DNA of 64,000 bases, from the NCBI GenBank assembly GCA_900291925.1, contig UWYS01000021.1, positions 248,001 through 312,000 on the forward strand, given 5' to 3'. Shown piece after piece: positions 54,244 through 64,000 of the stretch. The stretch's first letter is position 1. Every line of letters begins with the position of its first letter. The translations under genes were made by a program, and so were the position numbers. This stretch comes from Thecaphora thlaspeos. Lineage: Eukaryota > Basidiomycota > Ustilaginomycetes > Urocystidales > Glomosporiaceae. The notes under the pieces are model-generated. The model searched no databases. It was not told where the DNA came from and saw only the letters and a program-made list of their open reading frames with translations.

Positions 54244-54830
54244 GAGGTGGAAGGAGAGCAAGAGGGGGGAGGATGGACACTTTTTCCAATGTTGCTTTTT
54301 CTAGATATGTACGAACGACTTGACCGTTGCGAGGATAATGTAATACGAGTTGATACCGCATGGCATTGGCGGCTGGACTGGCGGGTCTGTGCGTCGTCGC
54401 TTCGCCACGTTGGGCTGATGGCATTTCGTTTCTTGCGCCTATCGCCCGATCCGTCGGCTGTAGAATCGCTTCGACGAGCAAGGACGCCATAGGACGACGT
54501 CTGTCGCAAGGCTGAAAGTGGTCGACATGGCGCGTATACCGTGGCGTCGTCTCTGTTGGGTGCGATACCGGGCTAGAATGTGACTTCTCTGTCGCCCTAG
54601 CGATGAAATTTTTTCGACCATCAAGTCGCCGGTCTACCCAATACATCTTGATGGTAGTGGTTGAGGCATCACATGTCCCTTTCGGAACCATCGTTGGATG
54701 GGAGGAGACACACGGACGAGGTAAGGAGGAAGGACAAGCGATACCAAGGCAAGCAAAATCTCGCCGCTCTGCCCGTTTACGCTTGGCGACAGAATTGATC
54801 CATCTGTCCTCGTCGTCGCCACGCAATGGC
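54244..54830. other. Intergenic region, nothing recognised
   Basis: 587 bp between the chitin synthase stop and the flavohemoglobin pseudogene. Open frames lack bias; no repeat seen. Confidence 0.45.
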
Positions 54831-55248
54831 CTAGACGCCAAACTTTTCCGTCTTGATCCTCGCCTCGTCCACCCCGAGACCCTCGAGATAGGTCTTGACG
54901 TCGTCCATGGAGCTTCCGGGTCCGCAGACGAAGTACCTCGCCCTTCCGTCGTCAGTGTACGGGTCCCGTTCTGCGTCGAGGAACGAGAGCGTGCTTGTGC
55001 GAGACGCTTTGGATGAACGGCTCGAGCTGGGCGGGATGGTGGATGTTGCGTGCATAGGCAAGCAGAGCAAAGGCAAGGGCGTGCGGCTGACGTGCGGAAG
55101 CCATGTTGGAGAGACTGAAAATGTTGCGGAGCGACGAGGCTTCCGAGAGAAGGTCATTTTAAAAGGTGCGGGTAATGGTCTCGCCGTGTTGTTCCAGGAG
55201 GGGGACAGTGGAGGAGACGATCGAGGTCTGGGTGGCGCTGAGCGGCAT
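54831..55248 (-). pseudogene. YHB1: Flavohemoglobin (nitric oxide dioxygenase) pseudogene, internally deleted
   Basis: The parent protein (about 400 aa: globin plus FAD/NAD reductase) detoxifies nitric oxide. On the minus strand the frame starts MPLSATQTSIVSSTVPLLEQ, then HGETITRTF-stop-NDLLSE. The TAA (TTT TAA AAT) replaces the conserved Tyr of helix B. The globin continues to about the proximal His region (LEPFIQSVSHKH), then the sequence jumps into another frame that is the very end of the reductase domain: RARYFVCGPGSSMDDVKTYL up to KTEKFGV and stop at 54831. About 250 residues between are missing. The nonsense codon plus deletion make it a clear pseudogene. It is GC-rich, not CpG-depleted, so it decayed by another route than the 25-43 kb block. 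Confidence 0.85.
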
Positions 55249-55948
55249 GGTGGAAGAGGGATGCGGGAGCGCGGAGGCGTGAGGCGGCGTCGCAGGGCTG
55301 CGTTAGGGCGTGTGCTGTTGGCTTGCGTACGCACACTCTCTTTACTCTCTGCTCACGTTGCTCGATGGCTCGGCGTTCGACCTGCCCGCCCACCGCCGCC
55401 CCTTTGGCGGCGGCAGGAGGCGGACCTCGTAGTTGCGCCACCCGTGGCGCCCTTTGGCCGCGCCGAAATATGAAAGTAATTTAGCAGCGACCTCAGCCCT
55501 TGCCACCGGGGCATCCCAGATGCCTTGCATCGCGGCGCGGCATCGCAAGAAGCCAGCCAAGCCAGTAAAGGCATCAAGATGTAGCGACAGAGGGAGCGGC
55601 CAAGTCGCCAGCCGATCAAGGATCTTGAATCCCTGGCCTCGGCCTCGGCCTCGCGGTCCGTTGCACCTCCCTCCACCAGCAGCGGCGCACGGCTGGCGAC
55701 GCTACGCTAGGTGACATGGCGATGCAGGTCACGTGGACATACGGTGTGCAACGACGTGCAGCCAATGCCTTCCTCCTTTTGCCAGATCGACCAGCGATCA
55801 ACTTCCCTCGTCCCGTCCTCATAGCGTGCCTACGTCGGTCCAGGTCGGCCCAGGGCGGACCTGTGTCGTCCACCCTTGATCATCGGCACACGCTTCGGTG
55901 CGCTCGACGCAATGATTCGCTTCCTTTGTCACTCCCTCCGCCTCGCCG
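55249..55948. other. Intergenic region, nothing recognised
   Basis: 700 bp upstream of the flavohemoglobin relic and downstream of MVP1. No coding bias or repeat that I can support. Confidence 0.45.
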
Positions 55949-58430
55949 CTACATATCAAGCTTCAAGCCCAACACCTCCCAGTTCCTCCTCGAAAGATCT
56001 TCGTACACTCCCTCCTCCCTCGTCCAAGCCTTCCACACCTCTTCCACCTCTCGGTATCTCCAATGGAACCACACCAACTCCTTCCACACCGTCTTCCTCA
56101 CATGCAACCTCCGCGCCAAAAGCCTTTCCACCATCTCTCCATCCTTGTTCACCTGATCCACTATCCGTTCGTAGTCCTTTTGCCACCTTGCTTTCTCTTC
56201 CCTCTTGATCTGAACCGCCCTCTTCGTACCCAGCTCCACCTTGCGTCGCAACGCCTCCACCTGGTCGGGTAAAAGTCGATCCAGACGTACAAACAGATCT
56301 CGAAACGAACACACTAGGTCGCGTTGGTGTTTCAACCTCTCCAACGTCGTCCCCCCTTCCCCGACAGCACGCCGACTCAGCAGATCAGACGCATCCTGAA
56401 ACGCCTCGGCCACGCGCGTCAGGCAGCCCTCCGTCTCCTTGCTCCTAACGTCCGACTCCGGTCTCCACCGCTTCCCAGAACTCTCCACCAGCGATAGCAG
56501 CGTAAAGTTGAACCGAGACATGTCGGCCGCTGCCGCATCGCTCCGCCTCACCATGCGCTCAAAGATCGTCACCGTAGACGTCCACCGTTCCAGCAGGGCC
56601 GGGATCGCCCGTCGCTGTTGCGCCAGCTTCGCGTCGAGGTCTTCGGGAATCGACATAGCCTCCACCTCGTCGAGCGGCTCTGTCAGTCCTTCCTCCTCCA
56701 GGTACAGCGGAGGCGCTGTCTGACTGGCGTCAGACAGCGCCTTCTTTTCCACAAAGAAGATCTCGACCAGCCGATCTTGGCGTAGCACCGGGTGCGAGCT
56801 AGTGTGCGCGGGCGCCCAGGCCAAAGCAAGCGCGCACGCGCAAAAGGTCGAATGTCAGCGAGCCAACGCAACGGCGACGAGTCCAGTCGTCTCGATGTGC
56901 CCGAGATACAGCTCCACCGACGACTCACCACATCACGCGCAGATAGCGCTCCAGGCCGCGTCTACGTCGTTCGATGAACTGGTCCTCGCCAGAGAGATGG
57001 CGCCCGGCCACGGGGACTATGCGGTCGTACAAACCAGGAGGGCGACCCATCAATGTCAGTCTCACTTGTCCAGTTGCCGCGGATCGTGGGGCTCGGCCTC
57101 GCACCGACTCGCTCGCCCACTTACGCGAAATCCTTTTGGGCGGCAAGAGCGGCAGGCAGCGAAACGGATACCGCTTGACAAGGCACTCTGCCAGCCACAC
57201 CCAGTCGCTGTACCTGCGCACCACCGACGTCTGGCGCAGCGCGGAGCTGACGACGTAGACGTTGTGCTTGATCAGGAAGCCCTCCAGCTCCGAGCGCAGC
57301 CGCACCGTCATCTCGTCGACGGGAAGGTCGGCCTCCGGATCGTCGGCCCCGCCCACCGCATTGGCCTCGGCCGAGTCTGAGACGTAGCTAGACGGCCGGT
57401 CGCGGCGCGACGCTGTCCCCGCACCTGTTGGAAGCCGCGAAGATCCGGAGATACCGAGCGAAGTGGCCGACGAAACGCCGTTGGCGGGGTTGGATGTTGG
57501 CGGGACAGCGAGACCGGCGCCGTTAGTGGCCGCCTGCTGCTTGCCCTTTCCTGTGGCAGCATCCCTTTCGCCGATACCACTGAAGGCGTATCCTCGCGAG
57601 GCCGGACCGTGCGGCGTTGCCGCCGCCGCCGAAGACGATGCGGTCGGCAAGTCGTCGCGATACGTGCCATATCCGTTACCGTTGGCGGTTCCGATCGATG
57701 ACGTATTCCAAGGATCTGACATCTCTCGCATCGGTCCAGGCGGTCGGGGTGCCAGCACAGAGGCCGCGTTGGGCGGTGGAAATGTATGGTCAACATGGGA
57801 TGCGGCGGCGGAGGTGGGAGCAGGGCCGGCGATAGCGTCGAGGTTGAGCCTGGGGCTCTTGTCGACGTCGACGCTACCGGACTGAAGCCGACTGGTGGCG
57901 TTCTGAAGGTCGAGCGGCTGGCCGTCCTGTGTCTGGCGGAGTAGGACGAGAGCGAGATAGAAGTCGTAGCGCGAGCACCTAGAACCAGTGCAGCAGATGT
58001 TGACGATTTTTTCGGCGGCCCCCACCGAGAGCTCTCCCGCAACGGTCAAGAGGCGGTGGAGCTGGCCCAGCGAAATCTCTGCTGCGTCGGCATCGTGATC
58101 GGTGGATGATGCGATGACGCCGTTGGAGCAGGCGTTTCGCCATGCCTGGTAAAAGGAGAGGGGTCGGGAGGGGTCGTGCGGCTTGGCTGCGACGGGCGAG
58201 GTGTCTGCGCTGCCTACGCTGTAGCCGCCCCACGTCAAGGGCCGCGATCCTCTCGCATCTGCATCAAAGACGAGATGGGAGTGAGGGCTGGGAGCAGCGG
58301 ATGCTGGGGTGCCGTTGGGATGCCAGGGATCCACTTGGAATTCATAGCTGCCCTGAGTTGTCGTTGTTGGAGGAATGTAGGCAAAGTGGGCGAGGCCGCG
58401 GGCGGGCGGCTGGCCTCGTGTCGAGGCCAT
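55949..58430 (-). CDS. MVP1: Sorting nexin Mvp1 (PX-BAR)
   Basis: Endosomal membrane-remodelling protein that recycles cargo from endosomes. Exons: 58430-57125, 57016-56929, 56798-55949; introns of 108 and 130 nt; 747 aa. An N-terminal 370-residue region is mostly disordered but includes an EH-like helical stretch (residues about 90-165: FYQAWRNACSNGVIASS...RCSRYDFYLALVLL). The PX domain follows with RRYSDWVWLAECLVKRYPFR and LPPKRIS-LPVAGRHL, then EDQFIERRRRGLERYLRVM-C-SHPVL across the second intron. The BAR-type helical region is LVEIFFVEKKALSD, then ERWTSTVTIFERMVRRSDAA and so on, to the stop. The joins restore the Mvp1 pattern FIERRRRGLxRxLxxxxxHPVL. It is longer than yeast Mvp1 (511 aa) because of the Ser/Ala/Pro-rich linker. 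Confidence 0.92.
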
Positions 58431-61203
58431 GAGAGCAGGGCAGACGGAACCAGTATCTGGAGGAGGAGGAGGAGGAGGAGAGCGGCAAGTGCGTAGATGG
58501 TGTGGCCGCGGCGCGAGCTCTGTCCCGAGCGTCGTGCCAGGGGCCTCTGCTCTGGAGGAGCTTGACTGCGATGTTGTTCAAAAGGGGACAGCGGCACCCT
58601 TGTTGCTCGCTGCATGCGGCTAGGTTGGAAGAGGGAAGCGCGGGAGCACCCTGGAAGATGCCGGCCGTCGATGGCGTCGAGAGGCGATGCGGCGATGCAA
58701 AGATAGCGATGACGACGACGAGGGTGGATGGAGCGAAACGGTGGCGGTGGCGGTGGCGGTGGCGGCGAGGGTCCAAGCGGCCGCCGACTCAGCGGCGAAA
58801 AGGTGGGGCAATGCCAGGCGAGGGTCCAAGCGGCCGAGAAGCGCAGATGTGGACAAGAGTTGGACTTCAGGGTGCGTGCAGCCTCGCTTTCGCTTTCGCT
58901 TTCTTTCGGCCGACAGACAGGCGATCATCCGCCGATATGGCGCGCGGCGTTGCTCCCACACTACGCTGCATTACTCCTCGTCGCCCCGACAAGACTCCGT
59001 CGCCATGCAACCAGCACACAGGGTCGCCTACCATTTCCTGTCGTCTTTCAGGCGCTTCGGCTCGTCTGCTCTGCGGTGGTCCATCATTTGCTCTCGAAGC
59101 GACCAATATGTGTGTGCGGAGCAAGGCAGCACAGAGGCATGGGCAAAAGGCCAATCAGTATCCGAGCAGCCGCCACGATGATGACTATCCGCCTGGCCTC
59201 AGACTTGCCAGACAGCGTTTGAAGGGCGACAGGCGTGTGCGGCCGCGCTTCACCTCTTCCGTCGGCATATCGGACAGACGGCCTGGCCTCGCTCGCTTGT
59301 GTTGCTTCGCAATCGTCCATCTCTCCTCGTCACACTCGCACGCTCAGACGTCAATGAACATCTACGAGCTTCCCCAGCCATCTCGACCTTGGCGAGCGAG
59401 GATTCGTACCTGGGGAGGGCGATCATGTGTACATACATGTATCGTCTTCTTGCTTTCATAGTAGTGAAGGAAGAAGCTATATTGCCACTCGACGTCAGGA
59501 CGCCTGGCGGGTTCAGCTTTTGCGCTGCCACTCATTTTGGCCCACTTTCTCGGCCGAGTGAAAGGTCAGACCCGACCTGCCGGCTCGTGCTACACTGCGG
59601 CTGTGACGTCTCGGACGATGATTGAGCGGCTGCCCTATGGTTGAGTAGGTGGTCATCAGGTCCACGTCACAAAGCGAAACAAGTGCATCGGTACCTGTCC
59701 CCGCCACTCTGACATTTTGCTGGAGACACACCAAAACCACGTACCCCCTCTTTCTCCCTCCCCAGCCTGTCGACGACGCAGCGGGATGCGAAAAGTTGTG
59801 CAATTTCGATATCTGCAACCAGGTGGCCAAGAGGAAGAAAGATAGGCAAGGCAGGATGTGCTTGTCCGGCGAGGGACAGCAGGAAGCGTGTGAAGGTGGT
59901 ACTTCAGGAGGAACTCGAGAGCTGAAAGGAACGAGAGGTCGGAGTGTAACGTACGTTGACTACGCTGGCATCGGAGATTCGGACAGAGGAGCTGTACAGT
60001 ACTGTACCTGTCGTTGCCTACCATGTATGTACGATAGATGGACACACGCTACAACAACTCATGCCGAGACCCATCGTGCTGCATCTTCAAATTCTGAGAT
60101 GATGTTCATGCGACCATCACCAGGCGTCGACGTACAAGAGAAGACAAAAGAGATGGCTCGTCACCGCTGTTGCTTGTGCTACTACCGTACATATCTTTCT
60201 TATCCTGCTACCGGCTCGATGAGAAGGGGTCGAAGAAATCACGAATGATGCGTTCACTACACTGATCCTTTCTCTCCCTCCTGTACTGCTCCCGTTGGCG
60301 CCGAAAGCTCCTGCCATGCTTGAGCTACCGTGCAAAAAGCCTTGGCGGTCCTTGGATCATTGGAGGGCACGCAGCCTTCCGTCTGTCTGTCGGTAGATGC
60401 TTGGCAGTACATCGTTGCTGGCATCGCCGATTGTGCTCTATCCAAAACACGTTTGTTTCCGGTCGGGCAACCTTTGATCTTTGTCCAGCTGCTTACTTCT
60501 TGGGTCCGGCTATGCATCTGTCTAGACAACAACGGTGGCCAGAGTGCTACTTACTGTACTACCGGAGCTGGACTGTAGCAACGGACACCGGTGGGCAGGC
60601 GTACGTACAGAGGCCGTATGATTATGTAGTTGAACGATGTGTCATTGTGAACGACGCCGTCGACTCCTGTCGCTACCGTACACGTACATCGTCAGTGCTT
60701 CCCCTTGCACAGTAGGAGGGCTGTACTTGCTGCGGGCGTGCCCCGCTCCCGACCCCACGCAAGGCGGGCTCCCAAGCGATTTGCGAGGACGAGCAGGCGG
60801 ATCGATGACCGCTCATCCATGCCCGCTAAGCACACCTGGTTGACAACCAGCTCGCTCGCTGCAGTGCCAACACCACTTCAGGGGGGGCCGTTGGTGTTGG
60901 ATTGACAGCCTATTTGAGCGTGCAGCGGAGCACACAACAGTCCGGGGAGTACGTAGTACTGACGAACTACTCTGTACGGTGCGCGCGACAGGGGAGACTA
61001 CAGTAGTAGGGTCTGACAGGATGCCGACGACATCTGGAGTATCTGGCAGCTTGACGCCTCCCTCTGACTGCGGCGAAGAGGCGACTATGCTAAGCCGTCA
61101 CTCTGGCGTCAGCTGTGGTGCGTGAGGCCGCTACAGAGTAGTCTACATTATTATTACCTTCTCGATTTCCTGCTAGACAAAAGAGTGACCCGAGTCGACA
61201 GTT
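58431..61203. other. Gene-poor 2.8-kb region
   Basis: No supported gene. A (GGTGGC)n tract lies near 58740-58765. Many overlapping short frames on both strands have no family similarity. From about 60 kb the DNA becomes less GC-rich with repeated GTAC/TGTAC words, preparing the satellite at 61.2 kb. Confidence 0.45.
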
Positions 61204-61380
61204 GGTACTGTACTGTATTGTACTGTACTGTATCGTATGTACTGTACTGTATTGTACTGTACTGTATCGTATGTACTGTACTGTATTGTACTGTACTGTA
61301 TCGTATGTACTGTACTGTACTGTACTGTACTGTACTGTACTGTACTGTACTGTACTGTACTGTATTGTACTGTATGTACA
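61204..61380. repeat. (TACTG)n satellite, about 175 bp
   Basis: Pentanucleotide TACTG/GTACT repeats with regular TATTG and TATCGTATG variants, which form a higher-order unit of about 40 bp repeated three times before a pure TACTG run. The minus-strand reading is a Tyr/Ser/Gln-type shadow, not a gene. Confidence 0.95.
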
Positions 61381-63479
61381 TACAGTCTGTCGCTACAGAG
61401 TAGTGCAACAGAGTGGACGCCAAAGGAGCAGGCTTTTGTATTGAAGTGCTGTCCCCAACGTCAAAGTCCCTTTGGCGAACAGGCAGCTGTCTAAAGTGGT
61501 CCATCTCGGCACGTCGAGCAATCAAGTTGCTGTACCTGTATACATACATATGAGGCCCCTTATGTTTCGAGAGGGTGTTGCCTGGGACTCGGATCTATGT
61601 ACTGTACGCACAGAGCAGCATCTACAGTAGTTCCCGTGCTTACATAAAAGTGCGTGTACTGTACATAACTACATACATGTCGGGGGTAAGTGATGCATGC
61701 CTGACGCGTATACACTACATATAGTGCTATTCCCAGTGTTGACGGAGGCATTTTGTCTGCAACTCGCAGTGTCCCGACAGATACAGTATATTTCAAGTTG
61801 GACGTCGCCGCCCTGTCAACTGGAGCGGAGCAGCCGAGACAAGCAGCTGTGGCCCCGTTTGGCACGACGACGCAACGTCTGACGCTTCGATGCCGGCTGC
61901 GAGCGCGGGTTCGGACTCTGCCGAGAGAGGATTTGCGGCACACATAAGGTACTGTACATACATCAGAAATGTAGTTCTTATCTAGGTCTACGGAAACCCG
62001 TTGTTTGCCGTCGCTGCCCATGGTCCCGCCGCCGCGAGGCCGATAGCCCCAAGCACGAGTTGGGCTGATGGCAGGTGCCCGCCCCTTTCGGCGGACGCCA
62101 AGGCAAAGATGCGGTCTAGGCCGCAGAGGGAGAAAGAGACGGAGGAGAGCAGGGTGGCGAGACGCCATGAGGCGGACGAGCTACGTGGCAGGCTGGGTGG
62201 CTGGCGGCGCCCAGACGCCCACGCCGCGTCGCCACGTGACGCACGAGGAGGTCGGGACCGGGGTCGAGCGGAGACAGGCGAAGGCAGGCAGGGTGAAAGG
62301 CCAGACCCGCCGCCGCCAGACCAGCTTTGCCTTTTGACGCGTCGACCGAAACACCCTCTGTCGAAGTGCCTCTTTTGCTCGACAAGCTTCCGATCGTGGC
62401 GACCCGGCATTTGTCACTGCTGCCTGCTCCTCATTGATGCACTGGTGCATGCTTTCGTGTCATCTGCATGCTACTGTAGCTCGGACGTGCAGGAGGTCAT
62501 CGCCCGCAGGACTGGCCCCTCCGTTCGCCTTGCCTTGTCGTCGGCTGCGGATATGTACGGTCTGTCTGTCTGTCTGTCTGTCTGTTCCTGGAGCTGCTGA
62601 CGCCGGCCGTACGCGACGGAGCTTCCGCTCTCTTGGGCTTGCTTCGGCTAGATAGACCTGTCGAGCAGGCGGGCGGACGGGGGCGGCGTTTGTGCGTGGC
62701 GTGCGTGCGCCTGACGGCGTCGTCGCCGCCACCCCTTAACTTTAGCTTGTCCATCTGCTGCCATCCGGCCGGCCTGCCAGCTGGTCTGCCAGCCTGCGCG
62801 CTGCTGACATTTCACCTCGGGTGCTGCAGCAGCTTCGCTTCGTCCCCGTCTGGTCCTTGTCTCGTCTCCCCCTCCCGCCTTTTCGTCTTTTCCCCTCTGC
62901 TCTGCTCTGCTCTGCTCGCCTCTCTTCCGGCCTGACCACCGCCCCCCCGTCCATCTCCTGCATATCGTTCTCTGCCAGCGCCATCCCCCGTCCACGCGCT
63001 CACCACCACCACCACCACACCCGCCGCCAGTTCCCATCGCAGAGGCACACTCTACGCTGCTCCCTACCTCTCCACGGCTTCGCCCTCGTCCCTCTTCGTG
63101 GGGCAATCGTGACGACGCTCGGCCCGCCCAGCACCGCTCCACCACCCACGGCGAGACCCTCTGGCTCCATAATTGTTTCGATCCGGAGCGCACCGCCAGC
63201 ATCGTCCTACGCCCACGGCCTCGCTGTCCCGAAAGCCAGTCGGCGCCCCTCGTTCCCACCACTTGACAGTCCTCCTATCTTCGGCGGAAGCTCGGCGGCC
63301 AATCGGCAGTCCGGCCGCTCTAGATTGACTTCGGAGGCAAGAGCAAGAGGCGACAACGAGACATTCGTCCTCGGGCTTCTTCCGCCTCGCCTCGCCTCGC
63401 CTCGGCCCGACCCGACTCGCTCCCACCCCGCTCGGCAGCTTCCGACGCTCGTCCCTGTTCGCCCTTCGCAGCCGCCGTG
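61381..63479. other. Gene-poor region with short repeats
   Basis: No supported gene. It contains a (GTCT)n tract at about 62562-62585, TGTACATA-type words near 61.66 and 61.95 kb, (CTCTG)n near 62896-62917 and (CAC)n near 63001-63020. The 219-codon plus frame (62821-63480) is Ser/Pro/Arg-rich without motifs, probably promoter or leader of a gene beyond the right edge. Confidence 0.4.
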
Positions 63480-64000
63480 ACACCATTCCATAAGCTGTCC
63501 AAACCTTGATCAGCCCCACCCTGGCCTACGCCTCGCTTGCGCCTATACCTTGCCTGCCTCCCTGCCTCCCTGCGTCCCTGCGATCACTCCGGCATCCTCC
63601 CGCTCGACCCCTCCACCACCAGTCCCGAGTGTGTCACCCGACACACGCACACACGCCGCTGCCTCCCCGACACCGCTTCCGACAGCCGCCCTTCTCCGAA
63701 GAGCGAGGGATCGGTACCTTCCGCGGTCGAGACTGGGACGAGCCTGAGCTGAACTTAGAGATCGAGCGGTCACAGCAGAGGTCGACGCCGGGCTAGCAAC
63801 CTTGGCCTCTCAGGCCTTTGGTAAGTGTGCCTCCCCGTCTTCGCTTCCCGTTCGTCCCGTGTTCCCTGTCCCTTTGCGAACGCCTCGCCATCCTCGTTGT
63901 CGCCTTGTTCTTCCTGCCTTGCAAGCTAGGACAACGCTCGGTCGGCCTCGCCCTTGCTTTGTTGCTCAAGCGCCTGTGGCTGGCGGCACCCGGATTTCAG
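63480..64000 (+). other. Probable 5' leader exon and intron of a gene beyond the right edge
   Basis: A C-rich, leader-like stretch ends CAGGCCTTTG and is followed by the strong donor GTAAGTGTG at 63821. The window ends exactly in ATTTCAG, a good acceptor, giving a 180-nt intron at 63821-64000. The coding part would start in the next sequence. A 96-codon frame (63506-63796) ends in a stop before the donor, so I take this as non-coding leader. Confidence 0.4.

Noticed and set aside
61154..61549. Tyr/Cys-rich frames across the TACTG satellite
   Set aside because: A five-base repeat is open in all frames; no gene evidence.
62821..63480. 219-codon plus frame near the right end
   Set aside because: Ser/Pro/Arg-rich without motif, and just upstream of a leader-like region; treated as promoter or leader.
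1..64000. CRISPR arrays, bacterial operons, phage genes
   Set aside because: The window is clearly nuclear fungal DNA with spliceosomal introns; no regularly spaced identical repeats exist.

Overview
The window is nuclear DNA of a filamentous or dimorphic basidiomycete, most likely Ustilaginomycotina (smut-like). The reasons are a GC-rich background with strong third-position C/G bias, short GT-AG introns of about 90-185 nt in most genes, a large serine-type tripeptidyl-peptidase II, chitin synthase, a V-ATPase proteolipid gene with many introns, fungal-type His/Trp biosynthesis genes and intron-containing tRNAs. The species cannot be named from the sequence alone.

Left arm (1-25 kb) carries ordinary gene-dense DNA. 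It starts with a gene cut by the left edge (minus strand), then TPP2 (944-5452), a Tc1/mariner transposase scrap (about 6.0-6.5 kb), an FHIT-like HIT hydrolase whose frame is broken, and directly behind it a CobW/COG0523 metallochaperone GTPase. Anthranilate phosphoribosyltransferase (TRP4) and ATP phosphoribosyltransferase (HIS1) are divergent and share one 484-bp promoter. A CSR1/Sec14-like lipid-transfer protein, a DUF4203/TM198-type membrane protein, an intron-containing tRNA-Gln(CUG)-like gene and a secreted Lys/Asp/Tyr-rich repeat protein with a decayed second copy behind it follow.

Middle block (about 25.05-43.01 kb) is different DNA: almost no CpG, many TpG/CpA, and every recognisable coding sequence broken. 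It holds a minus-strand Ty3/gypsy chromovirus-type element, a plus-strand sterol-glucosyltransferase (ATG26) pseudogene, a minus-strand alpha/beta-hydrolase pseudogene and an internally deleted Ty1/copia element between two degenerate LTR-like direct repeats. Several lost motifs can be derived from the family consensus purely by CpG to TpG/CpA transitions, so the block looks like a graveyard made by RIP-like or methylation-driven mutation. It ends sharply next to a perfect 7-bp-stem hairpin at 43009-43025.

Right arm (43-64 kb) returns to GC-rich genes: V-ATPase subunit c (VMA3), Mediator subunit MED6 divergent from a four-helix membrane protein, an unresolved minus-strand gene with a trinucleotide-type repeat, tRNA-Ala(UGC) with intron, a chitin synthase with a 7-nt micro-exon, a gutted flavohemoglobin pseudogene, and the PX-BAR sorting nexin MVP1. 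The last 5.5 kb has no gene I can support apart from a probable 5'-UTR intron that ends exactly at the right edge; it contains a TACTG satellite. All exon coordinates below were deduced by eye from splice sites plus frame continuity and family conservation.
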